Source: Cryptomeria japonica (lineage: Eukaryota > Streptophyta > Pinopsida > Cupressales > Cupressaceae). Taken from it: a stretch of 64,000 nt of DNA. Below are positions 11,512-23,349 of this stretch, in pieces; position 1 is the first letter of the stretch; each line of letters begins with the position of its first letter. Location: assembly GCF_030272615.1 (NCBI RefSeq), contig NC_081414.1, forward strand, positions 3,163,501 to 3,227,500, read 5' to 3'. A model generated the notes under the pieces. It did no database searches. It saw only the letters and a program-made list of their open reading frames with translations, and had not been told where the DNA came from. Made by a program: the position numbers and the translations under genes.

Positions 11512-12143
11512 GGATTCAGTACCGGTGTAGTTCTAATTGTCTTCACAAAAACCCTCCTTCAACCTTCAAATGATGTCTACATGTATAGCTCTGCTTATTC
11601 TCGCATATACCTTCACACAATCCTTTTTCGCATTTTCCACATCCGATCTTATAAATAAGATCTTACATTTATATCATACCCTAAGACCAATTTTAGTAGG
11701 TCGGCTCTAAAGGATAATACAATAAAAATCAATTTACAAATAAATTAATACCCGATGCAATAACCGATTCAACATGTTGGTTTCATGCATTTACAACAAT
11801 AATAAGGCATCTTCATAGCGTGCCATGCTAATCTCGAAAAGATAAACCTACCAGTGTGTATCCTGGACCTATTTGTCGGTGACAACAAATATGTAAATAT
11901 GAATATGTCAATTAACAAACCTTCAAGACAAAGTGTCCAAACAATGTCTTTGACATAACCATGTGTTTTCCATATCATTCCAAGTGTCTGTGATCATTAT
12001 ATCCTGCCGATGTACTAGATACCGGTGATTGTTCATAAGTCATTTGTTTGCCGGTGAATGTTGTTGATTCTCCAAAGTGCCAGAGTTGATAAGTATTTAG
12101 TAGGTGTTGACATCAATGACAAAACCATACCAAAATACCAACA
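11512..12143 (-). repeat. 3' LTR of element B, U3-side half
   Basis: It resumes at GGATTCAGTACCGGTGTAG, matching D-family LTR sequence at about 20435, and ends ...ATACCAACA at 12143 beside the purine tract. With 6225-6668 it makes an LTR of about 1.07 kb. Confidence 0.8.
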
Positions 12144-12532
12144 ATATCCCCCTTTGGCATTGATGGCAACACAAGATGGAAAAACCATCAAAGTGCCAAA
12201 ACAGAAAAGCCAAATACCAAAAGCCAAAAATCTTCCAATAACCAAAAATCAAAATATAGATATAGAGAGTAATAATCTCTCCCAAATAACAATCTCTCCC
12301 CCTGGGAGTAACATGTGTTTTCATTGTGTTTTTCCATACCAATCTCTCCCCCTGGGAGTAACATGTGTTTTCATTGTGTTTTTCCATACCAATCTCTCCC
12401 CCTTTGACATCAAATGCCAAAGTAAAAAAATACAAAATACCAACTACTCCCCCTGAGAAGTAGCTTCCTCATCAAAGCCAAAATAAAAGATTTCTCTGTT
12501 AATTCTGTCGGTTGATGACAATCATCAATTTC
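12144..12532 (-). promoter_or_regulatory. Polypurine tract and duplicated purine-tract array, element B
   Basis: The LTR-proximal tract is CAAAGGGGGATAT on the minus strand. The motif CAGGGGGAGAGATTG follows twice within a duplicated unit (12290-12403), then AAAGGGGGAGAGATTGG and CAGGGGGAGTAG. This gives five purine tracts between RNase H and the LTR. Confidence 0.65.
12290..12403. repeat. 50-bp perfect tandem duplication
   Basis: The unit beginning CAATCTCTCCCCCTGGGAG occurs at 12290 and 12340 without a mismatch over 50 bp; a partial third copy starts at 12390. Each unit carries one polypurine-tract-like motif. Confidence 0.95.
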
Positions 12533-14143
12533 CTAAGTCTCTACCAGTGGGGGTATGACCCCAAGCTGATCTCTGAGATATTCAAAAGTCTCCTTAGGCA
12601 GAGGTTTAATGAAAATATCTGTAATATGCTCTTTAGTATTCACATAAACCAGTTTTATCTCTTTTGCTTCAACATGTTCCCTTAGAAAATTCAGTTTGAT
12701 AGAAACATGTTTGGTTTTAGAATGTAATACCGGATTCTTAGATATATCAATTGCTGCAGTGTTATCACAATAGATAGTAATAGGTTCCTTGCATTTTACC
12801 TGTATGTCCTTCAACATTTGTTTAAACCATAATACATGTGTACAGTTAGTTGCTACTGCAACATATTCTGATTATGTCATTGATAAAGATGTACAACTTT
12901 GTTTCTTACTCAACCAAGAAATCAATTTGTTTCCAAGAAAAAATGCTCCACCGGTGGTTCTTTTTCTATCATCCAAATCTCCTGCCCAATTTGCATTTGT
13001 ATATGCACATAATTCAAAGTTTTCATCTCTAGGATACCATAATCCAAGATCTGTAGTACCTTGTAAGTAGTGAAAAATCTTTTTTATAGCTGATTCATGA
13101 TTTTCTCTAGGATTACTCTGAAATCTTGAAACAATACATACTGCATTCATAATATCAGGTCTGGTTTGTGTCAAATACAATAAACCTCCTATCATAGATT
13201 TGTACCTAGTCGGATTAACAGGTGTAGATTCATCCCTTAGTGATAATTTGTCATTTGTAGTCATAGGTGTGCTTACCGGTTTAGAGTTCTCCTTCCCAAA
13301 TTTCTTTAGTAACTCTTTCAAGTACTTGGATTGACTCAAAAATATACCTTTATCAGTCTAAGAAATCTGCAATCCTAAAAAGAATTTTATTTCTCCAATC
13401 ATAGACATTTCAAATTCTTGCTGCATTTCAATAGAAAAGTCTTTACATAGTCCATCCTCTCCTCCAAAGATTATATCATCAACAAAAACTTCTATAACCA
13501 AGATGTCATCATTAGTCACTTTATAATATAAATTGTTGTCTGCATTTCCTTTAGAAAAACCAATTTTTAAAAGATACTTATCTAACCTTGCATACCAAGC
13601 TCTTGGAGCTTGTTTCAACCCATACAATGCTTTCCTTAACCTGCGAACCATATCTTTGTTGTGTGTCAAAGAAAATCCATCAGGCTATTCAATGTAAACT
13701 TCCTCTTCAAGATCTCCATTCAAAAATGCACATTTAATGTCCATTTGATAAACTTTGTAGTTCTTGTGTGCTGCAAAAGCTAAAAATAATCTAACTGCCT
13801 CAATTCTAGCTACCGGTGCAAAGGTTTCATTATAATCAATTCCTTCTTTCTGAGAATATCCCTTACACACTAGTCTTTCTTTATTTCTGATTACTTTGCC
13901 ATCTTCATTAAGTTTGTTTCTGAATACCCATTTGGTTCCAATCACATTTTTATCTTTAGGTCGGGGAACTAATGTCGAAGTGTTATTTTTCTCAATTTTC
14001 TCTAATTCTTCTTCCATAGCTTTAATCCAGTATTCATCTTCACATGCCTCATTAATAGATGATGGTTCAATTTGAGAAATAAGACATAGCTCTTCATTTG
14101 CAAATCGAAGGGATTGCATCTCTTTGTGTTTGATGGGACACAT
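12533..14143 (-). pseudogene. Copia RT and RNase H of element B
   Basis: One minus-strand frame covers the stretch before RT ([13 protein letters not shown]), RT core ([41 protein letters not shown]) and RNase H (CAYTNANWAGDLDDRKRTTGG; IYCDNTAAIDISKNP). At least three in-frame stops interrupt it (TAG near 13683, TAG near 13356, TAA near 12870) but no frameshift was found. The first two fit CAG to TAG changes at glutamines. It is truncated upstream at about 14150. The RT aspartates are present. Confidence 0.9.
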
Positions 14144-14150
14144 CTTTACC

Positions 14151-15061
14151 CATCATCCTTCTTCATAAAGATATTGATTAGCATAATGGTTGTTTATTAT
14201 AACTAATCACAATCACCATGTTGTCATTAACATTGGTTATGACTAATCATCAATTATTCAACTCAGTCCTTAAACTGATATCCCTAACCATTTCTGATAA
14301 TGTAATCTCTTTAATTTGTTTTAGCATGAATTGATGCTTGTTCCATATTAGCCCAATTGCAGCTATGTTGATAATTAATATTAATCTTAATCGTCTCCTT
14401 ACACTAGATCAATGGATCGATTACTTGTATAATCATGGTTATCCATTTATGCATGGCATTAGTTAACTTTTGTCTTATGGATATTGATCGATCTTAATCA
14501 ATATGCCTTAGACAATTGATTACCAACCAACGAACTCCATTATTATTCATTAGAACCGAGATGCAATGATAGTTGTCTTCATATTAATTGAAATTATTAT
14601 ATATCTTGCTATAATTATCTTTATGGTATCACCAATCATCTTATGTCTTGAATAGTCATCGATAAGGTTCTGCTAATGTGGATTCTATACTGACTGAGGT
14701 ACAATGATTGCTTATTTCTACAAGCTTGATTATCTTAATCCAATCCTTCTTCCATGAAGGTGGTCTTCTCACATGGTATAAGAGAAGTGTGATGAAATGA
14801 ACATGTTACTTATTATCTTTATTTGAGATGATGATCATTGCCATGATAGTGTTGATGGAAACATCATTCATCTTGAATCCTAATAATATTAATTGAATGA
14901 CATAATATCAATTTATTTTTATTTGAATATTTCAAGAATATATTAGTAATAAATATTAATTAAATGATATTATTTAATAAATAAAATAATTATTCATTGT
15001 GTTGGTAAATAGATTTGTTTATTTTAATAATCTTCTTTGAAGAAGCCTGTTTCGCCCTGTG
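14151..15061. other. AT-rich stretch, no gene seen
   Basis: No reading frame, repeat or element terminus that I can recognise. The 3' part (14880-15000) is rich in ATTAAT and AATAAAT words. Confidence 0.5.
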
Positions 15062-15860
15062 ATCAGCAACAAAATGTTCACAACAGTTGAAGAATTGTGA
15101 AACAATAGCAATTCCTCTCTACGTTTGAGAGGGACAACTCCCTCGTATGATGGGGGTATATGGATTTTCTAGGATTTAAAGAGTGACTTGTATAATCAAA
15201 ACTGATAGAGAAATAAGATATAAACTTATCAATTTTTAAAAAATTCCTCACATTCAAGTTAAGATACCAAAACTTGAAATGATAATCTTCTTCACATGCA
15301 ATGTTAAAGGATAGAAAATGCTTATCATTGATAGGACATAAGAATATTAACAATAACACTTGAGATGAATTGAACACACATCCAAAACATTTCTCTATTG
15401 CTTTCTTGCTTGAATAGTACTATTCGAGTCCTTCATACAATGCTTTGCGAAAAAGTGGAACCCCCTTTGATTGAATTACAATGAGGTATATATAGGTGAG
15501 GTTAGTAACCACCTAAGATAACTACATTAACCACCTTTATAACTACCTAGAATAACTAACTCACTTTAAGTGTAACAACTTGAAATAACTAACTCATTTT
15601 GGAATAATAGTTACTTAAAGTAACTACCCGAGTTGAGCACTTAAAATAACTACCCCATAAGAAAGAGTTAGGGTAAACCTAACTTTACAATAAAAGAGAA
15701 GAAGATAAGACTCGAATAATAAAACTCGTTTACAAAGCAAAGCCAAAAACATGATTCGAGTTACACACACACAACAAAAACAAGAACTATACAATATGTA
15801 TCACTGCATTTATTCTACGCATGCCAAGGGTGTCGTTGATGAAGTTGTTGATTCTGAAAG
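15062..15860 (-). other. Possible LTR or promoter/UTR sequence downstream of ORF E
   Basis: On the minus strand a TATATATACC box (about 15490) follows repeated AGTTAGTTATT and GGTAGTTA words. It is followed by a T/A-rich leader, the layout of an LTR U3-R-U5. No purine tract next to ORF E and no partner copy were found, so an LTR identity is only suggested. Confidence 0.3.
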
Positions 15861-15865
15861 AGTTT

Positions 15866-17865
15866 CTACTGACCAGATTCTTTATCTTTGAATATTTTGA
15901 AAACTTTGATGGCTGGAGTAATAGATTTCCCTTTAGGAATAAGGATGTTGGCTATCCTCATCCTCCAAGTCTTCAAGTTTTTGTAGATACTACTCAACTC
16001 TGCCACCACGCTAGGTATTTGAGAAATATAAATCTTCAAGGAAGTGTAGGTATCAATCAACTTATCTATTGTGTTTTCATTGAAGACTTCTTTGTTAAAG
16101 AGTTGTTGATCAACCATGCTCTGAAAACCATTTTGTAACACTTGCGAGTCTTCCATCAATGATGTACTTGGAAGGATGGTGGTGAGTTGATTTTGAAATT
16201 TTGTACACACTTGATCACAAGCAAGTATAAGCTTTTCTTGCTCTATTGAAACTTGGTTGATGATTACCAGCTTCCAACCTATACTTTCTATCCAAATCTC
16301 TAAGTAATTCTCCTCTGTATTAGGTAGGACTTTCTCTGCTACAAGGGTGTTGACATTAATCTCCATCATCTTCTTGAAATTATTCATGATCTCTTTCCAA
16401 GTTGCTTCTTCTTTTCTAATAATTTTTAGGGCCTTTTCAATGGTTTCTTTCTTGATTAAGGCCTCATCATGAACAACTTTTGCCTTAACAAAGAAATTAG
16501 ATGCAATGATTTTGACTTTCTCCGCCCAACATTCAATCACTTTCCCACAAACTTGATTATTTTGGAGACTATCAATAAAAAAAATTCAACTTCTCCTTCT
16601 GGGCCCAAGACAACTGGTTGGTGAGCAACATTGAGTGGCACAGTAGAAGTGTCAACTATGGACTTAAAGTAGGAGGACAAATTTTGCACTTATTTAAGTT
16701 GATCCTTTGACTGCTTTTCTTTTTCAGTTCTCTCCACTAGTCTTGTACCTACCACATTGAAATTTTGTATGTCAGTTTCATGAGTAGATGAACCCATATC
16801 AATTTTTATCATAACAAAATCTGCAACAGTGGCTTCGTTCACATGTTTTTCAGAGATGAGTCGAGCTATCTCTAGGCAAATATTTCTTGAATTCAAATCA
16901 GTCTTTATTCTTGAAGTCACTTTGATTTTCTTTGGCTTCTCAGGTTTCCGGAAAAGATCAGATATTGTGTTGAATTCAGGAACCACTAATTCCTCCAATT
17001 TTCTCTTTTTAAATAGGCTTTGTTCCAACCATGGGAGGGAAAGACTTTCTGAGGGCTCTTGTACATTATTTTGTTGAAGACTTTGTTGCTCAAGTACTAG
17101 TGAAGTTGCTTCCTCTCTAACTTCTTTTATTTGATCAACTGAATTTCTTAAGAAAGAAGGTTCCATAATTGAATTAGGGTGTTGTACTTCATGGTGAGGA
17201 GATTCAATGAGGATTGAAGGTGACATAGTTGGTATACCTTCATCAAGCCTTTGATCATCCAAGACTTCTATTGGGTCTTGGTCTTTCTCTTCTCTTGAAG
17301 TAGAATTTTCTTCTTTGTCTTTTGATCTTGATTTCTTCTTCTTTTGTCTAGGCTCATCTCCGCATGTGTTTTGGAGATTATTTCTTCTTGGAGGATCTTC
17401 ATCTCCACCACTTCCTTGAGATTTTTGGTGAGAAATAATATCCACAGCTGATGTATGAGAAGGAACTGATGAAGTAGAACTGTCTTGATGACTACTTCTC
17501 CTTGGTGTCTCCTTTCTAGTACTTGTTGGCTTTGTAGCAGTCATTTGTGCTATCCTCTTTCTGACCCAAGCTTCTGACTTCTTGATCATGAAATTGGTTC
17601 TTTCTCTGACATCTCTGACATTTGGATCTGCCCAATTAATAGCAGGAAGAGATTGAGCCTGGATCTTCTCAAAATAAAAAGGATCAATTAGATCTGATTC
17701 ATCATCTTCAATAACTTCAATGATCCATTCCATCTTGAAATCAGAGATTTGCTTCAAGGTGAATCTTTTCCAATCTCTTTTCCTAACTTTGAATTCATCC
17801 TCAAAATCTTCCCAGAAGCCTTCAATATTTTGGAAATGGAGGTACCTGAGACCACTTGTCTGAAA
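15866..17865 (-). pseudogene. ORF E, C-terminal part (unknown protein family shared with F)
   Basis: Two minus-strand frames (16690-17757, extended upstream to about 17865, and 15866-16540) match F in order. GLRYLHFQNIEGFWEDFEDEF corresponds to F's GLMPYLP...EDFREDCTDEL; LPAINWADPN corresponds to MPPINWDEEEN; both then have an Arg/Lys-rich 'AW' segment. The last 224 residues are helical and align loosely with F's terminal segment. The middle is low-complexity Ser/Pro/Glu with basic stretches (about RQKKKKSRSKDKEE). No known domain is recognised. An acceptor-like TTTCAG lies at about 17866, so an intron may precede it. Confidence 0.6.
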
Positions 17866-19734
17866 TTATTCTTGACATATTGGTGCAGGAGCACCTAGTT
17901 TTGCTTACACTCTCCATTTTTGGTATTTTTCATGCTTAAGTGTTTGTGAGTCTTGTAATAGGTTTTGAATGTTGTTATAGGTTATGTTTAGTTTTTTCTA
18001 AGTGTTTCATCTCATTATGTACTTGAGAGATCAAGTTTTGCTTCTTAGGGCTTGAGTTTGTCAATTTTGTGCTTCTAGGCCAAAAAGGGCTAAAAAGTGG
18101 GAAATTGCCTTATAGGCCTACAAATGGTTGGGAAAGTTTTGGAACATGTTTTTTTAGTGTTTTTAATCATTCCTAAGTGTCTAGGAGGGATAGATGAGTT
18201 AGGTTTCTCAAAAATATCATTTGGAGCAACAAAAGTTGCTTTCTCGTTTGGAAAAGTTGTCATTTTTAAGACAAGATTGTAAAAGCAAACCTCCTATAGC
18301 TGCTTGTCTGTACAAGACCTCATAACTGAATCATGATGCTATAAATATGCCTCCCTCTTCTTTTTATAGGGTTGGCAATTGTATTTTGAAGACATTCTCA
18401 ATTGGAAATATCAAAAATTATGGCTTTTAATGGTTTTTAGACTCATTTTCTTGTGACAATCCATACTAGACAGTTTCTTTCCATATTGTACTTGCTAGAG
18501 ATTTTTATCAATGTACATTCAAGGCATTCGATGTATTAGTTTCATTGGTTTTGCATTTGGAAGTTGATTGTACAAATTAGCTTCATTTTTGGCTCTTTGA
18601 CTGCCCTGTCAAGGGTTTTGGCCTCCACAATACATCAACTTGTCTAAACCCAGGTTTGGACTCCCATGGATGGACTTAGACAGGTTTTATTTCACATATA
18701 TAGTGTAAATATTTCACATTTTGGCCAGGGTTGTGAGAAAGAAGTGTTTTTGAGCATATGCTAGGCAAATTGGAGATGGATTTGGCTAGCAATGTGAGTA
18801 AGACCAAACTTGTTTGTGCTCAAAGACCAATTTGAGTGAGAAAAATTGAGGCAGAGGTCTACACTAGTCTTCAAGGGGTTTTGGATGTATTTAGAGTTCC
18901 AAACAATGAGCATTTCACCTTGCAAGTGTGTGTTAATTCTAGCCGACAGCAAGTACCTAGTTTTGGGGATTTAATGACTTTTTTGGTCTAAACTTGCTTT
19001 GTGAACATATTCATGCCTTGGAATCTTGTGGTAGGTGTTGGAAAAGTGTTTTGAAGTTACTACATACCTTGGTGAAGGTTTCCATGTTATTCTAACCTTT
19101 GAAAGTGCAGTAAAAACAGTGAAAATGCAGTCAATTAATTGTTTGTGTGGCAAATGTTTGTCATAATTTCATGCAAGGAAGGAATGGAGATTTGTTTCAA
19201 ATGATGTGGTAGAGGTTCTACTTGAATTTGGGGGCTTGGTTTGTAGTTTAGAACTGACTTCCCTTGTTACATGGATAAAACCCTCTCAAACCCTACCTAT
19301 TTGCCTAAAAGCAGGGACAGACACCATACCAACTTCTCAGGGGCTAAAACTGGGAAAATATTTGATTTTACACCTTTTCGACACCATCCAAGTCAGTTTT
19401 TATGATGGTTAGGGTCATCGTTATCCTATAAGAGCAAATTTCACTCAATTAGGCCTCCACGGGCTAGTAGCACTTTAGCCCTGTTTTCACTGAAAATTAA
19501 ACCCGATTGTCCTAAGGGTGTGAGAACCTTCCTACCTTGTGAAAAGAAGTTGAAAGATATACAAAGGACCTATTCCCATCAATTTAGATAGTCAAGACAT
19601 GATTTTGGAGTTTGGACCCCTGGTGTAGGACTTGAGTAACTTGAGGAAGCAAACTAGAACAATGTTGCATAACACACAGTAGGGTGGTTGTTTGAGGAGA
19701 TGTGTGGGTGTTGGAGTTTGATGTTGCCAAACAC
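17866..19734. other. Sequence between two parts of ORF E; intron or insertion
   Basis: The homology between E and F is continuous on both sides of this about 1.8-kb interval, which is absent from F. The E-proximal border at 17866 resembles a minus-strand splice acceptor. Nothing coding, and no LTR or inverted termini, is visible inside. Confidence 0.45.
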
Positions 19735-20038
19735 TAATTGAATACAATAGAAAAGCATATCCTTGGGTCCACTTGACAAATTTGACCAATTTAAGCTTAT
19801 TGAGTAACTTCTCACTCAACCTCCCTATCACGTATCCTTTACTATCAAAGGGGAATCTCATCTGGTAGGTGTACAAATTCATTTTGGATAGAGCCCTTTC
19901 CATATCTTCTGCTTTTGAGCTAGACTCACATTTATAATGACCAAGACAAATAGGGAAGGCAACTCCTTTATTCTTCCTATCTTTGCATTTCTTCTGGATC
20001 GACACTAGTTGTCTACAAAGCTCGATCAAGAAGAGCTT
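19735..20038 (-). pseudogene. ORF E, middle part, cut by element D
   Basis: The minus-strand frame LFLIELCRQLVSIQKKC continues to MRFPFDSKGYVIG. It aligns with F's CFVLAEICRQLTSVIKKA and FSLYPERKGFDNKG. It ends abruptly at 20038 where element D starts, and continues on the other side of D at 39332 in the same strand. The joined frame is consistent once one copy of AGCTT is removed. Confidence 0.75.
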
Positions 20039-20856
20039 TGTTAGGGGTCCCACAGATACTGAGAGGGGGGGGTGAATCAGTATCTAACCGGTAATAAGAA
20101 TTTTGTAAGTTAAAACATGCAGAACATAATATAACAGTGTACAGGTATGCAAGAAATAATGCAATAAACAGAATCAAGAACATCCACATGAAAAGTACAC
20201 CATAACACAAGATGTTAACGAGGAAACCCAGTGTGGGAAAAACCTCGGTGGGATTTGTGGCCCACAATATTCACTCACTGGCCAATAAGATAATATTACT
20301 TACAATAGGGGCCTGCACATGCAGGAAGGCCAACTGCCTGGAGCTCACTGCTCAATGGGAAGTCACACTGACTTACAATAAGGATTATACTAATCCAACG
20401 ACTTATACTGCTTTACAATAGCATCTTCAATGCCAGATTCAGTACCGGTTCCTACTCTGTTCTCTACATATACCCTTTGACCTATATTTCACACTTTAGG
20501 TCTGCCTAATATTTTCCTTAATGCTCTTTCCTCACTCCTACAAATGTCTACAATGATCTCCTTTATATATAAGAGTCATTTTAAAATTTGCCAAGTCAGC
20601 TTACAATAAGAAACAAAATATTATATAACAAAAATCATGTCGGCCTCTATGCCGGTATACTTGTTTTCTTCTGTGCCGGTGTCGGTGTCCTGAGTGTCGG
20701 TGTAGAGTGTGATATGCTGATGCTGGTGCACTATCTTTCCGGTGTAATGCTTTGCCGGTATAATGTCTTTTCGGTGCCATAGGATTGCAAGGTTGCCATC
20801 AATGACAAAACCTTCAATCACATACAATGTCTCATTAGAGTGTGCATATGCCAACA
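20039..20856 (-). repeat. 3' LTR of element D
   Basis: Plus-strand borders are TGTTAGGGGTCCC and ...ATATGCCAACA. The first 115 bp differ from the 38500 copy at about six positions by eye. It contains several ACCGGT/GCCGGT sites and the U5 hairpin. Confidence 0.95.
20055..20084 (-). other. U5 hairpin with G-tract loop, element D
   Basis: Arms GATACTGA (20055-20062) and TCAGTATC (20077-20084) pair perfectly over 8 bp around an eight-G loop, 16 bp from the LTR end. The 5' LTR copy (38516-38545) has GATACTAA against TCAGTATC. Confidence 0.8.
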
Positions 20857-21088
20857 ATCTCCCCCTTTGGCATTGATGGCAACACTCATGAGAAATTTCA
20901 AAAAGTATCAAAAAATGTGTAGTCCGAAAATGTTACCAAAAAAAAATGTTTACCAAAAATGTGAGAGCTCCCCTTGAGCATATGATTCCTGTGTTTTGAA
21001 TTTTCTCATCCCACTACTCCCCCTTTGGCATCAATGACAAAGGTTGTCAAGATGTTAGTAGAGTTTGTAGTTTCATCTATCCATAACC
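20857..21088 (-). promoter_or_regulatory. Polypurine tract and flanking array, element D
   Basis: The minus strand reads CAAAGGGGGAGAT next to TGTTGGCA at 20856. Further purine blocks occur at about 20969 and 21018 (plus-strand CTCCCC). It is otherwise non-coding. Confidence 0.75.
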
Positions 21089-21510
21089 TCAACCTTGTAG
21101 CTGGGTAGTTATAATTTGAAAAAGATCTCCCAAAATTAAGTTTATACTATCCATAAACTTCTTACTATCCTTTATTGTTGTCTCAGTTCTCTTCACTGTA
21201 CCGGTGAGATGTTGCAAATGCTCTGCTGGTGTTTTGCTTCCCTTTGTTAATGCCTCAGAAATTTCCTTCCACAGAGATGCTAAATAGTCCAATCTTGGAC
21301 TTTGTTTAGATCTCAAATGTTTTGCCTTATTTATTATTCTTTCTTTCTCTCTTTCCAATTTGAGTAATTCTTCCTCAAAATTTGCTATCTTGTTACTGTG
21401 TCATTTATTCCTCATGATAAGAGTGAGTCATCCTTTAAGATTTTCAATTGGAGTCCTAATCTTTCTTGTGATACCTTGGTTCAAGTCCTTAGTACGTCTG
21501 TAAATCCTTT
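21089..21510 (-). pseudogene. Distal coiled-coil part of element D ORF2
   Basis: The minus-strand frame ends at 21089 with FQIITTQLQG and can be followed upstream to about 21510 through segments such as FEEELLKLEREKERI. Two TGA codons probably replace TGG. It is the same position (just before the purine tract) as the charged tail of element C's ORF. It is separated from the rest of ORF2 (34.0-37.0 kb) by F and G. Confidence 0.55.
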
Positions 21511-21540
21511 TTCAACCATAAAAGTCAAGTTTAGATAATT

Positions 21541-22298
21541 GGTTGAACTTTGTGAACACGTTGAACCATTTTGAACCGGGTTCAATAGGTTCATTTAGGT
21601 TCCATAGGTTCCTAGGTGTTCAGAGAGGTTTTTCATACTAATATTTTCTCTAAGTGTCTTGCAGTGGCTCTCTAAAAGTTTCTTGTTCGGTAATATGTTA
21701 CTTTATTTCTCTCCGGGTTTTGAACTCATTGAACTAAGTTCAAGAGGTTCAAACATGTTCAACATGTTCAATATAGCACAAGTGGTCAGCAGCTTGATAT
21801 TATTTGTTTTCTCGACAAAATTCTCTTTGAGCGCGGCATACATCTTGAACTACTTGAACGCCCATGAAGTCTGTTTAGGATGTTCATATGTGTTCGAAGT
21901 TGGTGGGTCCCACGGGTTTTAATGATTTGATGGTGCATTCATTGCCAAATATGAGGAGGCAGAACCATGTCTTAAGTGACGTCAATCATTGGTTTTTTGA
22001 AGTAAGTAATCATTTCGGGAATTGGTAGTTACATCAAAAATGCCGCCATGCATTCAATGCATGCGTGCGATGTCTAACTACAAACTCAACACACTCGGAC
22101 TGGAAATTGGAATTATTGCATTCAATGTTTCCGTATCATTGCCTTCACTAATAAGGTATGAAGGATTGTTAGTGCTTTGCATTTGTTCCTTGCTGTTGTG
22201 TCTTTGTTTTTCCTGGATAGGAGTCTTGTTTGCTGCTAGCCGTCGTCCAGTTGTTCAACTGTGAAGGTGAGTCTTTTTCTTGTCCTCTCTAGTGGTTT
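21541..22298 (+). promoter_or_regulatory. Putative upstream region of F with TTGAAC/GTTCAA cluster and leader intron
   Basis: Between 21541 and 21900 there are more than a dozen TTGAAC or GTTCAA words in both orientations. A palindromic TGACGTCA (bZIP-type core) is at 21977-21984, followed by an inverted CCAAT (ATTGG) near 21988. A donor-like AAGGTGAGT (about 22265) and an acceptor-like TTACAG (about 22321) suggest a short leader intron, although the first ATG used for F at 22299 lies between them. The ORF may therefore truly start at a later ATG, such as 22363. These sites are read by eye only. Confidence 0.35.
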
Positions 22299-23349
22299 TT
22301 GCTTGCATTTTCTCACTTACAGAAAGCTTTTTCTGTAACCGATTTAGGCTTATTGTTTAAAATTATGAAGTCCATACTACATTTGTTTGGGAACGTTTTT
22401 AGCCTGGCATCCACTGAACCCATAGTTAGCGATACTGACCTAAAAGGGGAAAACCTTGAGGTGTTGAAAGAGAGGGTGTTCAAGGGAATTGACAAGTCTT
22501 TTGGTGTGGAGATTTTTAGTAGCAGTCTCGTGGAAGCCACAGCTTTTCCCCCAGCCATTCCTTGCCCAGAATTGATTCGAGAATGTATTGCTAGATACGA
22601 CCCAGTGTCTGAAACCATTAGGAGAGACAATGGTGAAACCCTTCTTGCCATAAATTGTGAAGTAATTTCCTCAGTCTTCAAGATACCTGATTACCAGTTC
22701 TCCAAATTTTCTCCTGCTCAATCAATCACCGAGTTCAACGCAGACAGAACTGGGCACTGTAACAATGTAGCAAAATTTTGGTTGAAGGTTCCTCAAAGAG
22801 GTGGTTCTAGGTTACCCAAGAATCCTAATAAGAATCACATGTTGCCTCACATTCATGACGTAATGCTTTTGTTGCATCGAGCCAGAGGATCCGCTGAAGC
22901 TTATAGCTTTGACGACTAGATTTATTGCTACGTGCAGCTAGTTTTAGAAGGGAAGCAATATTTGGATTGGGCTGAATTGATTGCAGATTCAATGAGAGAA
23001 CAACTGAGTTTGGCTAAACTGTTCAAACAGAACTTCTTTATGTCTTCATATCTCTTGTATTGATTGGCTTGTGTTAAGGAGTTGGTTGGAATACCGAAAC
23101 AACTCACTGAGGAGGATGTTCCCGTATATGAGTTCTATCCCATGCTGCAAAAGGATAAAGCTTTACAGGATTTCAGAAGGGTGCACAATGCTTTTCTGGG
23201 TGATTTGTGTCATGAATTGAAGAATATGAAAGCCAAAAGAATCTCCAAAGATGCATAGACTTTGATAAAGAGGTTTGGTAGTTTTTATATCCAGTTTCCA
23301 TGCCTCTGTTACATACGGGTAGGCAGCTTTGAAGAGGAGCCCTTCAAGC
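22299..23349 (+). pseudogene. F, N-terminal part (unknown family, paralog of E), cut by element G
   Basis: This is an open plus-strand frame with stops at 22917 (TAG), 23061 (TGA) and 23256 (TAG) and no frameshift. Residues around PCPELIRECIARYDP and CEVISSVFKIPD match E's KCPELMVECARGYNP and ISIAIILRLPY; LEGKQYLDWAELIAD and FFMSSYLL also match E. A block of this shape (proline-led helix, 'R-x-x-G', then 'I..V..IP') is faintly like element ORF2 (SRVHG ... ITKEAVKAVTGLP). No known domain is assigned. It ends at 23349, where element G inserted; removing G and one CAAGC leaves the codon phase intact. Confidence 0.7.

Larger units (their letters stand above)
6225..14150 (-). mobile_element. Copia element B, 5'-truncated, carrying element A in its LTR
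   Basis: Minus-strand copia element. Its 3' LTR is at 6225-12143 and is split by element A; RT and RNase H lie at 12533-14143. Gag, protease, integrase, the primer-binding site and the 5' LTR are missing, because coding sequence stops at about 14150. The LTR opens TGTTGGTATTTTGG on the minus strand after a purine tract at about 12144-12156 and closes with ...CTAACA at 6225. Confidence 0.8.
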
